Below are positions 1-11,589 of a stretch of 64,000 nt of DNA, in pieces. The notes under the pieces are model-generated. The model was not told where the DNA came from and did no database searches. It saw nothing but the letters and a program-made list of their open reading frames with translations. Made by a program: the position numbers and the translations under genes. The stretch is from Takakia lepidozioides (taxonomy: Eukaryota > Streptophyta > Takakiopsida > Takakiales > Takakiaceae), in contig CM060732.1 in NCBI GenBank assembly GCA_030704615.1, forward strand, positions 57,209,053 through 57,273,052, given 5' to 3'. Each line of letters starts with the position of its first letter. The stretch's first letter is position 1.

Positions 1-1400
1 AAGAAAAAAACACTGCTAATATGGTTAGTCAGTGAAGCTTCAACATCTGGAGATTGTAATTAGATTAGTACCACCTATTTAACCCTCAAGTTCCCAAGCG
101 ACCCCAATGGGGTCACTTTGAATTTGCAATTCGACCTAATTTTTGCAGATCTAATCTGATGGGGCCCACTCCTGAAGCTTTAATGACAAGGGATTTGTCT
201 CGAGTATGATGCAAAAAACAAAATTAAAAAAAACAAAAGCTACTACCTACAAAAAATATCTTATCATTTACGTTTTGGGCCCTGAAAAGGGCTTGTTGAC
301 CGCTGACGTGGCAGGTAAACAAGCCCAAAACAGATTGCACTCCAAAGGCCATTTTTGGCAGAAAATTAGCAATTTTGGAAAAAGCGCTTCACCTTGTGGT
401 GTGTGAGCATTACACATCCACCATTGACTTTTAAATTTTTTGTAGAAAAAAAAGTACTTCATTTGGAGGCACATTTTCTCTTGTCAATTTTGAGATTTCA
501 ACCCCCCATGTAATTGCATGCATAGCAAGCATAGGTGAAAAAATCAGTTGGACCTGCAATTTAGTGGGGTCATAGCCACTCCACTATTGATTTGGAATTG
601 GTGGGTCTTGGGGCAAGCAAAATTGGATAAAGCTAGGTTTTGATTTGGTCAAACCAATTTCTTTCTCACTTTTTCTTTGGGACCTGATATTTGAGGTCTG
701 GGCCAATGCTATAATCTCACAATTTGCACGGTGGACTTGGCTCATTTTTTGGTATGACATGCATAAATGAGCTGGACCCAATGCTACCCAATGCTATAAG
801 GCTGGAATCTGATTTTTGGTAGGTTTCTAGGGGCAATTTACTGCAGCTGGGTACCCAAAATTGGTAAAGAGTCAAAAAAGGGCTTGGGAGCTTAAGGGTT
901 AATCTATGGTTGCTTGCGGCCATTTTTCGGGTGTTAATTTGGTGAACTTGGATGTGCTCAGGTGTGTTGGATGTGTTGTGATGACTATGTGTTCGCTTGT
1001 TGATTGGTGCTCATGCACTCTAGTGCTCAGCCCACTCTCGGTCAGGCACACTTTACGAGCTGCAAAACCCCTTGTTAACCGAAACCTCAAGAGAAAAAGG
1101 GGATATGCCCTTGGTAGAGTGGGGAAGCCCTTTTGGGGTCCATGGGGTTTGTTGGCTCTCTTGTAGAGTGAGACTTTGAGGAGACATGCAAGTCACGAGT
1201 ACCTTACAACGTGTCAAGGCGCTGATTGGTGTGTTGTGCTGAGTCATGCTCCCTACTCTTACCTTCCTCTTATGTGTGCCAAAGCAAAGCAAGAGAGCCA
1301 ATTGCCATTTGAGGCTTGTTTTAAGGGGGAAGCCCTTCGAGTTCCTATCTACATTCCCACGGACATATATAAGTACTAATAAATCTAATCCCACAGATAC
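1..1400. other. intergenic sequence, no gene recognised
   Basis: AT-leaning sequence with only short open frames on both strands (all under 135 codons), none of which shows a recognisable domain. No tRNA, LTR or splice-supported exon was seen. Confidence 0.5.
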
Positions 1401-1950
1401 TGTCCCTGGACAACCGTTAGGCATTTTTGCGCCTAATAATAAATTCAATCAATCAGCAAATTAGGCACGTTTTGAAAACCATTTCTCACATTAGGCATCT
1501 TCATGCTATAATTTTTTAGAATTAGGCACATGAGAAGAGAAAACATTTATTTTCTTAAGAATAATATTACAAAATAGACACCCAATGCCCATGGGCCCTT
1601 CCAGACTCCAGCTACCTTTCCTTTCCTTTGAAACCCTAATATGATGACATTGTGGAATCCATGGAAGGGCCTTTCGAAGTTACTTACATGGAGCTCTCGC
1701 AAATAGATTGCGATTTGTAGGAAGTTATTTCCGCATTCATATATTTGTATTGATTTTTATTCAATGAAATTTTGATCTCATTACAAACAACATGAGAAGA
1801 GGCCTGCAAGTTTTTTGCTGGAATTTTTGGGCATTAGGCACTTTGGTCCCATAGTTTCCGAACAATTAGGCCAAAATCTGAAAAATTCACAGAATTGGTT
1901 AGGCACTTTCATTTTGAATTAATTATCACCTAAACGGTTGTCCAGGGACG
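1401..1950. repeat. MITE-like element with terminal inverted repeats
   Basis: The left end (1401-1423) and the right end (1929-1950) are inverted copies sharing the core GTCCCTGGACAACCGTT with a one-base indel after it. The interior is non-coding and AT-rich and repeats the heptamer TTAGGCA/TTAGGCC at least six times, mostly near the two ends, as expected for subterminal transposase sites. I could not find a convincing target-site duplication, so the superfamily is unassigned. It may be a hAT-like non-autonomous element. Confidence 0.6.
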
Positions 1951-3217
1951 GCAGCCTCATGTCAGCTTAGTGGGTTTAAAGGCACCTGTGTGTGTTGGAT
2001 GTCACCCTTATGGCACCAATTATGGCCAACTCAACTATAAGACTAGGGGATAGTCAACCAGTTGGGCAAGGGTGTTGCGCCCCACCCAAGACTGGTTAAA
2101 AGTTAACACTCAGAAGAATCACCAGACTTCGGACATAGGCGCACCAAGGAAGTCCTTTTGATTGAGGTCTTGGTTAATCCCCAACTGGACGAATGCAGAG
2201 GTAGCTGCCATGACACAACAATCTGATCATGGTTCTAATTGCAATGTCCCCTGTGGAGCTCCAGGCCTGGAGGGTGAGGGGGACAGACAGTTTTAGCACA
2301 GATAAGGGAGAAATTGATGCACTCAAAAGACATTGTTTAAGTCCTGCTCACTATGCTAACAGAATATGGGGGATCCACATAGCCAGAATGCAGATTCAAG
2401 ACTCTAGTTCAAGTAGAAAGGGGGCAACTATGTGGACCCTCAGCCAGATACGAGCTTTTGCATTTACTTGATCATCGATTCCTTTCAATAAGTTGCTTGT
2501 AAGTTCTAATTCAGCTGCACCCTCACCAGCCATATAATCCAGCTCCTCTGGTCCATCTTCATTCCATGAGTTCATGGCATACTTGACCTCTGAATAAAGA
2601 GATGCCACAGATAAGCTCCACCTTCAGCTGCTCTTCAAGCAAAGATTCTGCACAATTACCAATCACTGGGGGGTCTTTAACCACTCCAGATCTACGTATA
2701 CTATCCTCGTCCACGTGGAATAATATATTTTGAAAAGAGAACATTGTAATGGGAAGTAGAGACATGCTTGTCACTGGCAACAAAGCTTGGTAGCATCTGG
2801 CTATCCACCATAAGTATTTAACAAGGAACACCTTTGTTAGACTTGCCAGGGACAAATCTACCAACCACAGACAGCTGAGATGATTTGGTACTGTGGAGAT
2901 GCTTTTCATGTATATAGATCCTTGACCTGTGAAGGCAGAGAGTTTGAGGATGTCAGACTTTTCCACCCTTGAGGACTTTCTTCACGCCTGCCCGTCCTTG
3001 CAATCTGTGGAGAACATCTCTGCAATAAGCTTTCCCATGTCTTCACTGCTTTCGTCAGATAGTCATGTGCAAGGTGTAACCATAACCTCTGCAGTACTGA
3101 TTGTCACAATCAATAAAATCCATTGTTTCCTCCAAGCATACACACTGCTTAATTAGATGCAAGTCATCTCCACTCATGTTTGAAACAAATCATTTCACGC
3201 ATGCTGCTTGTTTCCGC
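1951..3217. other. mostly non-coding, with one duplicated segment
   Basis: Apart from the duplicated segment at 2096-2290, this holds a 135-codon minus-strand open frame (2559-2966) and a 70-codon one (2396-2608) with no recognised domain. They lie just downstream of the PPR gene and could be its 3' flank. No function is assigned. Confidence 0.35.
2096..2290 (-). repeat. dispersed segment, copy 1 (partner at 7500-7690)
   Basis: About 190 bp is shared with 7500-7690 in the same orientation, at roughly 88-90 percent identity by eye. On the minus strand both copies open with the same short peptide frame (MAA-SAF-QLGINQDLNQ), so the segment may come from an exon or from an unrecognised transposon. 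The frame closes quickly in this copy and runs on for 108 codons in the other. Confidence 0.65.
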
Positions 3218-3415
3218 AATGGTCCCAACCAGAACAAAGGCACTGTCTCCAAAGAGTGAATGCGGTTCACATCCCATACAACTCTTCGCCCAACAAGCTT
3301 TGAGATGAATTAGGTGGCCATGTGCCAGTCATCGCACACCCAAAAGCTCTTGATCATCCGGGTAGGCATCCCTGGTGGCTCCAAAAGAAATGGTCACCTG
3401 CTCCCTGTGATGGCA
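3218..3415 (-). pseudogene. decayed DYW-domain remnant downstream of the PPR gene
   Basis: Read on the minus strand, this stretch aligns with the C-terminal half of a plant DYW deaminase domain. It has an HSEK-like segment (HHREQVTISFG), then after a frameshift PPGMPTRMIK, WVCDDWH, FISKLVGRRVVWD and NRIHS. In intact domains the CDDCH motif supplies zinc ligands; here the second cysteine is tryptophan, a TAA stop precedes FISKL, and the terminal DYW tripeptide is not recognisable. It lies 65 bp beyond the PPR stop codon, so the ancestral protein probably read through into it. Confidence 0.7.
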
Positions 3416-3480
3416 AAGAGAAATCTCATTTTGCTCCTCCTTATCATGCAATGGAAAGCACATGTCATACCCAGCCTATA

Positions 3481-5250
3481 TCATCCACCCTGATCATTGA
3501 CCTCCATACAGCTGTGCACTGGCTCCTTTCTCACACCTCTATCCTCCATCATTTTTCTCACCTTTGCTTTCTCATCCCACCTGACAGCTGCAGCATAAAT
3601 GGTTGATAGCAGTGCATATTCTGCAGGGTCATGTGGTTCCCACCGGAGAAAGGATTTTACAGCACGTTCCGCTATCTGTACATTGCCATGAAGTCTGCAG
3701 GCACCAAGCAATGTGCGCAACACGGAAGCATTTGGTTTCATTGGCATTTTGGCAATGAAGTCCTCTGCCTCATCCAAACGCCCTGCCCGACCAAGAAGAT
3801 CCACCACGCAGCCGAAATGTTCCATAGTAGGTCTGAGTCTATAATCTCGACTCATGGAATCAAAATGGTGACAGCCTTGATTCACTAAGCCCAAATGGCT
3901 ACATGCGGAGAGAACAGAACTGAAGGTGATACTGTTTGGCTTTAAACCTTCTTGTTGCATTTGTTCAAACAGTTGGAGGGCTTCCCTACCACACCCATGT
4001 TGGGCATATCCTGCAATCATTGCACTCCATGCAATCAAATTTCGTTTAATCATTTTGTCGAACACTAGGCGAGCATCCTTTACACTCCCACATTTGGCAT
4101 ACATGTCAACAAGACTCGTTCCCAAGATGATGCATGGCACAATTCCAGCTTTGATGAGTTCAGCATGGATCCGCTTGCCCTTTTCGAGGGCTCCTAGGCC
4201 GGCACAAGCATTGAGAACACAAATGTACGTAATGCTATTGGGCACTATCCCTTCCCGTTGCATTTCCACATATATTTTGAGAGCCTCTTCACTTTGCCCA
4301 CATTGCACATATCCTGCAATGATTGCATTCCATGAGACCACATCTCGTTTAGCCATTCTGGTGAACACTTGCCGCGCATCCCTTATGCTACGGCACTTGG
4401 CATACATGTCAACAAGGGTATTCTCCACAATAATGTCTGGCACCAAACACACTTTCAGCATGTCAGCATGTACCTGCTTGCCCTTTTCCAATGCTCGTAG
4501 GCCAGCACAAGCATTGAGAACACAAATGAATGCAACCCTGTCAGGCGTCAACCCTTCCCGTTGCATTTTCCCGTAGAGTTCAAGAGCCTCTTCACCATGA
4601 GCCTGCTGAGCATATCCTGCAATCATTACACTCCATGAGACTACATCTCGTTTTACCATTTTGTCAAACACTGTCCGTGCATCCTTCATGCTCCCGCATT
4701 TGGCATACATGTGAACAAGACTATTTTCCAAAATAATGTCTGATGACACTTTCAAACTGTCAGCATGGACCCACTTGCCCTTCTCCAAGGCTCCCAGGCT
4801 GGTACATGCATTTAGAATGGTACTGTAAGTCACTGCATCAGGTGTCACCCCTTCCTGTTGCATTTGGTCATAGAGTTTTAAGGTCTCCTCAGCATGTCCA
4901 TGCTTAGCATATCCTGCCATAACCATATTCCAGGTGAATTTATTTCGCTTAGGCATTTCCTCAAATACTCGTCGTGCATCCAAAATACTACCGCACTTGG
5001 CATACATGTTGATAAGGGTGTTAAATAAAAAGATGCTTGGCCTGAATTCGGTACAGTTTATGTGGGCATGCACCTGCTTTCCCTCTGCCAGTGCTTTCAA
5101 TTTGATGCAAGCCTGCAGGAGACAGACATAAGTAGTGGAGTCTGTCTGAACAGTTCCTTGGTCCAAAATATGCAGTGCCTCTTTCAGCCTTCTCTCATTA
5201 CAAAGTTTCTTCAAGTTCCCAAGGGATACTACACAACCATCCAACACCAT
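3481..5250 (-). CDS. PLS-class pentatricopeptide repeat protein lacking an intact DYW domain
   Basis: This is a 589-residue intronless ORF, typical of plant PPR genes. From about residue 38 it is a tandem run of P, L and S type PPR motifs of 31-36 residues, with repeated signatures such as MYAKCGS, DARxVFDKM, VVSWNAMIAGYAQ and ALEKGKxVHA. An E-type extension follows near residues 470-585 (LLGACRLHGN, YALLSTIYAAA). The family binds single-stranded organellar RNA, one base per repeat, and DYW members carry out C-to-U editing. The frame ends at CMEVNDQGG, where E+ and DYW domains would normally continue, and their decayed sequence lies just downstream. No clear transit peptide is visible at the N-terminus, so the true start could be further upstream. 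It could still act as an E-class editing factor supplied with a DYW domain in trans, or it may be a recent pseudogene. Confidence 0.85.
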   Translation of the reverse strand: MVLDGCVVSLGNLKKLCNERRLKEALHILDQGTVQTDSTTYVCLLQACIKLKALAEGKQVHAHINCTEFRPSIFLFNTLINMYAKCGSILDARRVFEEMPKRNKFTWNMVMAGYAKHGHAEETLKLYDQMQQEGVTPDAVTYSTILNACTSLGALEKGKWVHADSLKVSSDIILENSLVHMYAKCGSMKDARTVFDKMVKRDVVSWSVMIAGYAQQAHGEEALELYGKMQREGLTPDRVAFICVLNACAGLRALEKGKQVHADMLKVCLVPDIIVENTLVDMYAKCRSIRDARQVFTRMAKRDVVSWNAIIAGYVQCGQSEEALKIYVEMQREGIVPNSITYICVLNACAGLGALEKGKRIHAELIKAGIVPCIILGTSLVDMYAKCGSVKDARLVFDKMIKRNLIAWSAMIAGYAQHGCGREALQLFEQMQQEGLKPNSITFSSVLSACSHLGLVNQGCHHFDSMSRDYRLRPTMEHFGCVVDLLGRAGRLDEAEDFIAKMPMKPNASVLRTLLGACRLHGNVQIAERAVKSFLRWEPHDPAEYALLSTIYAAAVRWDEKAKVRKMMEDRGVRKEPVHSCMEVNDQGG

Positions 5251-5259
5251 TCCATGCAG

Positions 5260-7290
5260 AAGCTCGTGTCAGTGACATGTACTTGTTTCCCAGCTATTCT
5301 CAGAAGTCCCTAAATCTTAGAGAGGAAGGTACTAGGGTTGCCTTCTCGCTTTTCCGGGTTCCACTCATTGACTTCTCAAAGCAATGTAGAGACATTGCAC
5401 TGCAAGCCAAAAACGATTTTCTTTTTACAACCACGGTGGTTTGTCACTTTCTCATACTGGTAGGATCCACTTATTGACTTATCTAAGTATTATAGAGAGA
5501 TTGCAGTGTGAGCAACAATGCACACACTGTGTTTGTAGGGAAGATCATCTCATAAACTATCAAGTTCAGAAATGCCCAGTAGTGCATTAGAAACTTCAGC
5601 CTGAAACTTCCATGCTCCCACACAGCAAATGACTATCTGCTAGCACTCATATTGTGCCCTCCACCTTGCCATATGCAGCTGTCACCAGAAGGAAAGAGAC
5701 ACAGTGCAGTTGTACAAATAAGGCAAAGGATAAACAAGAGTAAGAGAGGGTACCATTGGTGCTAGTTCCTGCACTTGAAAGATCTCTCGAGTATAATAGA
5801 CCCTCGCCCTTCCTTCCACCTGGGTTCACCTGCATGTCACTACAAATTTCGTGACATCCTTTCTCTTCCTGCCTCTGCCCATGCCTCCCCTACACCTGAA
5901 TTCATAATTGCTCATCATTTGTTGTCTGCAGTAATTTCCACCCATCTCAAAACTACAGACACAGGGGTGGGGAGATTTACCCTTCTTGCACTGCTGACCT
6001 CTGAAGTAAAGATCGAAGGACCACCAGTATCCCCTTACTGTCAAAAAGAGCGGGAACAGTAGAGAATGGAGGAGTCTACATCAATGTCGTGAAGCAAACT
6101 ATGAAAGAACACTAGGGCATACAAATGCGGAAGATAGCAGACATGACTTGAGAAGAGTGACGGTTATGTGCCTGCCTGCCATGGCCTTCGTCCAGCTCCT
6201 ATCAACTGTAACAACCTAGGCACTTGAAACGTTTGAGTACTCTTCCTCATGTCTTCACCAACACTGTGGTCTTACGATGGCCAATCACACCCCAACACAC
6301 ACACACCCATAAGAGAGAACGCTCGTTCTTAACCTAACTCTAAATGCTTACGAAACCCCCCAGACATTTAGACCTCAGCTACTTGCGCATATTACGTACG
6401 TGCTTCTAATTATGCCTTCCATCACTCAAAAAGAACTCTACCAGGAGGTTTCGTTTCGTTCCACTTTGACTCTCTACAACAGCATCGTCAGGGAGGAGGA
6501 CAGCTTCTGTAGGGGTCACATTCCTTCGACTTTTCATTCGACTTTTCCTTCGACTTTTCACTACCAATGACAGTAGAACCTCGACAGCTCTACTCCCATG
6601 TTCGAATTCCCCCCTTCTTTTACATGCATCGAAGGCCAATGCCGCCATAGTCAAAGAATTGAGTGATACTCACAGCGAAAGAATCCTTCAACGACGTGCA
6701 GCATTGCCAAAAACAGCTTCCAATCCCTGCAAGTTGGCCGCAGTACAGACAGGCGAGTAGTATCATCAATCCTCCCAATTGTACTGGCCTTAGATCAAAT
6801 ATTGCACGCAAACAAGCATCTCACCCTCCCCCATTGTCACACAGCACTGCATTTCCCTACTACGCTAAAATACACTCCTCCTATTCTAGCCAAGCTTGTA
6901 GCCAATTTCCCGGTAACTGCTCTGTAACCCTTTGAGACAGTTTCTATTTTCCGCTGTCCAGCTTCACAAGCTTTAATGTTCGCAAGATATGATGCCACCT
7001 TATATCCAACACGCCCTTTATTTGCATGGAGGACGAAACGGAGATGAAAGATATATGAGTATGTGCAGCGAGGCAACTTGAGATGTATAGTGTATGTGTG
7101 CTTCATCCGTGTTATGGGTTTTCCTATACTCAGGATCAACGTTGTATTCGCTGACCTCAATTTTGCACTATTTGCTCTCGGGTTTGTTGGAACAATCACA
7201 ACAGGTTGGTGGATAATTGATAGCTCATGACAAGTAGGACGTGCAAGGCTTTGTCTGAGGGAAGCGATGTAGTGTTTCCTAATTGTGTGT
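5260..7290. other. intergenic, no gene recognised
   Basis: Only short open frames are seen. A minus-strand frame at 6406-6654 contains a small internal repeat (tandem copies of CGACTTTTC at 6529-6560, read as KSRRKSR). It could be a HIRA linker exon, but the similarity is too weak to call. Confidence 0.35.
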
Positions 7291-7499
7291 CAGTTGCTTG
7301 AAGAATGACCAGTTGCTTGAAGAATGACAAATTTTCTCCTTTCTATCAAACAGGCAACAGTGGTTGTGGCTGGTGGTATCAGTAGCTTGTTGTCCTCACC
7401 AGGGCATGAAAGTAGTTTGGCCCCAGTTATTTCCAAGCTGCTTGTAAGCTTTGGTGGTTGTAGTCTGGTTTCAGTATGGCTGATAAGCTGCAAGCTCTT

Positions 7500-7690
7500 T
7501 TGGTTAACACTGAGAAGTTTAGAATCACCAGACTTTAGACATAGGCCACAAAGGAAGTCCTTTTGATTGAGGTCTTGGTTAATCCCCAACTGGGCAAATG
7601 CAGAGATAGCTGCCATGACACAACAATCTGGTCATGGTTCTAATCGCAATGTCCACTGTGGAGCTCCAGGCCTGGAGGGTGAGGGGGACA
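7500..7690 (-). repeat. dispersed segment, copy 2 (partner at 2096-2290)
   Basis: Second copy of the 190-bp segment described at 2096-2290. On the minus strand the frame starting with MAAISAFAQL runs on for 108 codons (7290-7616). The frame is unrecognised. It lies downstream of the last HIRA exon seen, so it might be an exon of that gene, but this is not shown. Confidence 0.6.
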
Positions 7691-8047
7691 CACAATTGGA
7701 TTGATTTTTAATCTCAAGTTCTGAAGTGCTGAATTGATGTGTCTTCTTCATCTTTCCCCTGTCTGTTTGTGTTCTATTCTTTCTCATCCCTTACCAGATT
7801 CTTCAGAGGAGTATTCACCAAGGAAGGGTAATGATAGACTTGCCAGTGAGAGCTAATACTGAGTGAACATTACCACTGAGTTGACTGTAATCGCTGTGCA
7901 GCTGCGCGAGTCCAAAGGAATGACTTATAGCTTCCCAACTAGAAACATGTCCAAGCTGTCTTCACATCACTTCTGAGTACCAGTGTCACAATGTTAGTAT
8001 ATTGCTTGCATATTATGTGGCCACAAGGATTTCAAATCATGGTTTAC

Positions 8048-8198
8048 CTGCCGCACACAGACATCTCCATAGCGGTTCTTTTTTAATTCCTTCATCTCCG
8101 CATCAGAAGTCTTATGCCTCAATTCCTTTGGCTGAAATTGGAAGGATGCTACAGATCCATCCAATGAGCAGCAAAACAACGTGTAACCGTCTGGGCTC
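8048..8198 (-). pseudogene. HIRA exon: seventh WD repeat
   Basis: An intact 151-bp exon. It is preceded by ACCAG on the minus strand and followed by the donor GTAAAC. It reads [16 protein letters not shown], a WD blade, then the conserved HIRA run [15 protein letters not shown]. Its first base completes the Trp codon split from the previous exon. Confidence 0.85.
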
Positions 8199-8836
8199 CT
8201 GGTACCAAGCACAATACATGAGTTCATCCTAACAGATTGATCGTGACTGCGTAGATATACACCCAGAAATGAGACCTAAGGAGGGCCACAGATTGTCTTG
8301 AGCTTCTCAATCTGAAAAAAGGCAGTGGCAGAGTGGTTCATGCTTGTAAGAAAACTGTCCACAAGAGTTTTACAATATATCAGACAATGTTCCCTTCACT
8401 CATAATCAGGCCCACAGATCGAACATGTGGGTGCCCTTTTCCAAGCTGGCTTGACTTACTGTTCAGAGGTAGGCAACTACTCTTAGTTTCAGCTTCACCC
8501 AAGTGCCCAGCATAGGGAGGTCCTTTGGTGTCACTTGTCTCTCAAAGGTGGAGAAGAAGCTCAAGTGTAATTTACGCGAGGCTTCAGCACAATCACTTTT
8601 AGCGACATTGACTTGTGTACTACTGTGGGCTTCAGACTCCTCCACTGATCTCTTTCAAAGGTCTGCCCTTGAGGAATTCAACGAGTTGGAATCTTTTTCT
8701 ACCCTCTTCCCCCACAACTGTGCCTGTTTGATTGCTTCCAAGGGACGGTGTCTGTCCATTTGAGCCCAATGTTCACAGGAGATCCAGTCACCTGTAAAGA
8801 GCCTATCGCCAGAGGAGAAATCAACAACCAGCGTAC

Positions 8837-9035
8837 CAGGAGAAGTCAGCCAGACTTTGGGTGAAAAAATGTTTTCCGATGAATATCGGGCGGGGGCTCC
8901 CTGTTGTCCAGACAGAGACGTGGCAGTCTTGGCTTCCAATTGCTATCACATTGTAAGGCAAACCATCTCTTGACTTTGAAGAGGCACCATTTGCCGCCGC
9001 CGCTCCCTTCCCATCCCCCCCCCTTCAGGAGCACT
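8837..9035 (-). pseudogene. HIRA exon: sixth WD repeat
   Basis: It reads [11 protein letters not shown], then [30 protein letters not shown] and SLADFSW, ending at the donor GTACGC. The frame is intact. The upper limit near 9035 is an estimate from an AAG-like acceptor beside a C-rich tract on the plus strand. Confidence 0.8.
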
Positions 9036-9183
9036 CCGACATGCCTGCTTCAGAGTTACAACTTTGCATGTCAATGAGCTCCGCTTGAGTAGCTAGCAAG
9101 ATCTGATCTGCATCATTACACATCAATGATACAGCTATACAGTACATGGATGACCATTGTGATAGTCGTGGGATGGAAGCACA

Positions 9184-9233
9184 CCTGCTTCCGGAACATT
9201 GAATGATTGAACCGGACGGCCACGACAGGTATG
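9184..9233 (-). pseudogene. HIRA exon fragment (VRFNHSMF motif)
   Basis: Short block reading PVVAVRFNHSMFRKQ, a signature of HIRA proteins between the fifth and sixth WD repeats, followed by GTGTGC as a possible donor. Upstream sequence to about 9450 shows only weak traces of the preceding exon (an ERxxxG-like stretch). Confidence 0.65.
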
Positions 9234-9492
9234 GAAAGCCTAATTGGGTTCTGTGCTTATCACAATATGTTTGAGATTAATGGAAAGTCTGAAAGATGCT
9301 AAAGACTGTTGTAGTCGTGGAGGTTTCTATGATACTGCAATTCCTCTCTCAGAGTAGGAGTCTCCCACTCTGTACCTCTCCATGCGCGAAGAACTTAGTC
9401 TCAAATGGTTGTGGGATCTGAGATTCTCATCATCTTTGTGGACTCGATCTTGACCAGCAAGGTGAGAGGCACATTATATCTGTTGCATTTAC

Positions 9493-9748
9493 CGTTTTTT
9501 CCCAAGGCCCTTCGATTCTCTGCACCATGGCCCATGTGCTTGTTCGCCAAATAATCACAGTCTCGTCGTCAGATTGAGTTGCTAGCTAGAAATGATCCAA
9601 TGGGGTCCCATGCCAAACCCTTCACAAGGCTGCAATGGCCAGACAGGACTGCTACTGGTGAGCCATCGGTAGCCTGCCACACAAGGACAGTGTTGTCGAG
9701 GCTACAGCTTGCAAGAAGGGAATCATCTGGGGACCACCCAAGATCCAC
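9493..9748 (-). pseudogene. HIRA exon: third and fourth WD repeats, with frameshift
   Basis: It begins after the acceptor GGTAG and reads [21 protein letters not shown], then [21 protein letters not shown]. After a 4-bp CTAG insertion near 9585 it continues in another frame as [17 protein letters not shown]. It ends at the donor GTAAAT. The insertion breaks the reading frame. Confidence 0.85.
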
Positions 9749-9818
9749 CTACCTCAACAAATGATGACAAGACAGCCAACCAAACACATATTAGCATGCA
9801 CCTGTCCAACAACACTTA

Positions 9819-10059
9819 ATGAGACCATTGAATTATCGACTAAAGAGTTCATGATTGTGCATAGGAAGAGTACAACATATTACCCACAGGTAATGGGCAG
9901 GCAGAGGCTAAGTATACACCATTCCAATTAGTTTATGGTATGGAAGCTTTACTTCCAGTGGAATTCCTGTTACCTACCATGAGAACGGAATGGGGAAAGA
10001 GAATGGAATTGCAAGATTCCATTAAGGTCAGGAAACATGAATTATACCATGTGGAAGAT
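9819..10059 (+). repeat. family A integrase fragment with internal deletion
   Basis: Close match to the integrase core of family A (29,250-29,605), with about 118 bp missing after the GCAGGCAGAGGCT stretch. No LTR is attached. It lies within the inverted part of the HIRA gene. Confidence 0.85.
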
Positions 10060-10527
10060 ACTTTACGTGTCATAGGAACTAGCAACTATAAGTATGTATA
10101 AGGCAGCAACCATAGGGGGTGTCCATAGAGGATAATGGCCCCAAATGATTACAACTTCTCTCATGATATGATACTTTTCCAATAATCGCCGTACTGTGAA
10201 GAGATAGAAACACTCGGGAGAATTCAATCGCATCAACAACTGTTACTCGAGGTAATCAAGCAGCAAAGTAACCAAGAAGTCAATTCGGTATAGATGCCTC
10301 ACGTGACCTTAGGAAGACCAGTAATATTGGTTTGCTAGTGATTATTGTGATGAAGTATCTGAATTCCAGCTCCTGGACCTTCCTCATCAACCTGCAGGCA
10401 TAAGAATTACCTTCTAAGTAGGTTACAATAAACCATTCTCTTTTTCTATTTCACAATGGCACTTCCACATGTAGTGCCTTGACCTTATTAGTACCTGAGA
10501 TATTTGTATCTTTGATGTTGTATTCAG

Positions 10528-10797
10528 GTACGAATATGGGACATGGAATCACTGGAGGGAAGGGTCAGAGGTGTCTGGTCAAAAACTCCTGGCTACTCTT
10601 GAGGATCACTTTGGATCAGTGAATTGCGTCCGATGGGCAAACGGGGCGGGCTCATAGCCTCTGGGTCTGATGATCAAATAGTATTTGTCCATGAGAGAAG
10701 GTCCGGTTCAGGAACCACAGTATTTGGGAGTGGGGAGGTCCCAGATGTGGAGAATTGGAAGGTGCTGTTGACTTTGCGTGGGCACACTGCTGATGTG
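10528..10797 (+). pseudogene. HIRA exon 2 in inverted orientation
   Basis: It is bounded by the acceptor TATTCAG and the donor GTATGT on the plus strand, opposite to all other HIRA blocks. Pieces read [31 protein letters not shown], then [20 protein letters not shown] and [20 protein letters not shown]. Two single-base frameshifts (near 10585 and 10640) separate the pieces. Splice sites and phase still fit exon 2 of the gene. Confidence 0.85.
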
Positions 10798-11589
10798 GTA
10801 TGTTCCAAGCGACTTCCACACTTTATTTTAAGCACCTTAGCCTATAGTTTGACTACTATAAGATACCAAATCATCGCTCACTCTGCTCGATTTCCTACTT
10901 ATATTTTCAAAATGGACATTCATTGGACAGACTTGGTCTATTTCATGGCAGTTTTGCTTCAACAGAGATCCAAGTTTTGGGTTCCTCTCTCTCCTTCTCC
11001 CTTCCTTCCTCACAAGTGAACAGCTGTTGCATGACAATGCTATAGTGGTTTGACAATATGGCAGGGGGGTCTAGGCTTCTTGGTCCATGTTGATAGATAG
11101 TAGGCCAGTAGAAGAAACTCTCTAGATCATTTCAACATTCTCACAACAAAAGTTTTCTTCTCACTGGCTGAATAGTGCATGTCAGGGGACTGAGTTTAAA
11201 GGCATTGGTCTCTCTAGCTGGTGAGAAGCATCTAGATGGAATGGCTCGATGCAGATCATGTCATCCCACAAGGAGAGGTCGATATTAAAAATAAATAAAG
11301 TCAAGTTCTGGAACATTTTGATACAGATGTAAGGTCATAACACTGATGCCTCCTTCCAACTTGTAAAACCCTAGAAGCTTTTCGAAATTGTACTGCACTC
11401 CCCCCTGAGGTGTAAATTACAACTTTTGTTTCTCCATGCAACCAAGCTCCTCCCGATGGAGAAATTCAAATATTCAGCAAACCACAAAGCGCCTTTGCAT
11501 GGAGGCGAGCTGAGAGCACATTTTACTATTGCATTGAATGCAGTAAGATTATCGTGCAGACATGCAGCCGGGGAGAAGGAGAGACATGC

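Noticed and set aside
3926-4576. 216-codon plus-strand open frame
   Set aside because: Antisense shadow of the PPR repeats. Its own periodicity follows the PPR repeat length.
6406-6654. HIRA linker exon
   Set aside because: An arginine-rich stretch is suggestive but comes from a small tandem repeat. No splice sites or conserved motif support it.
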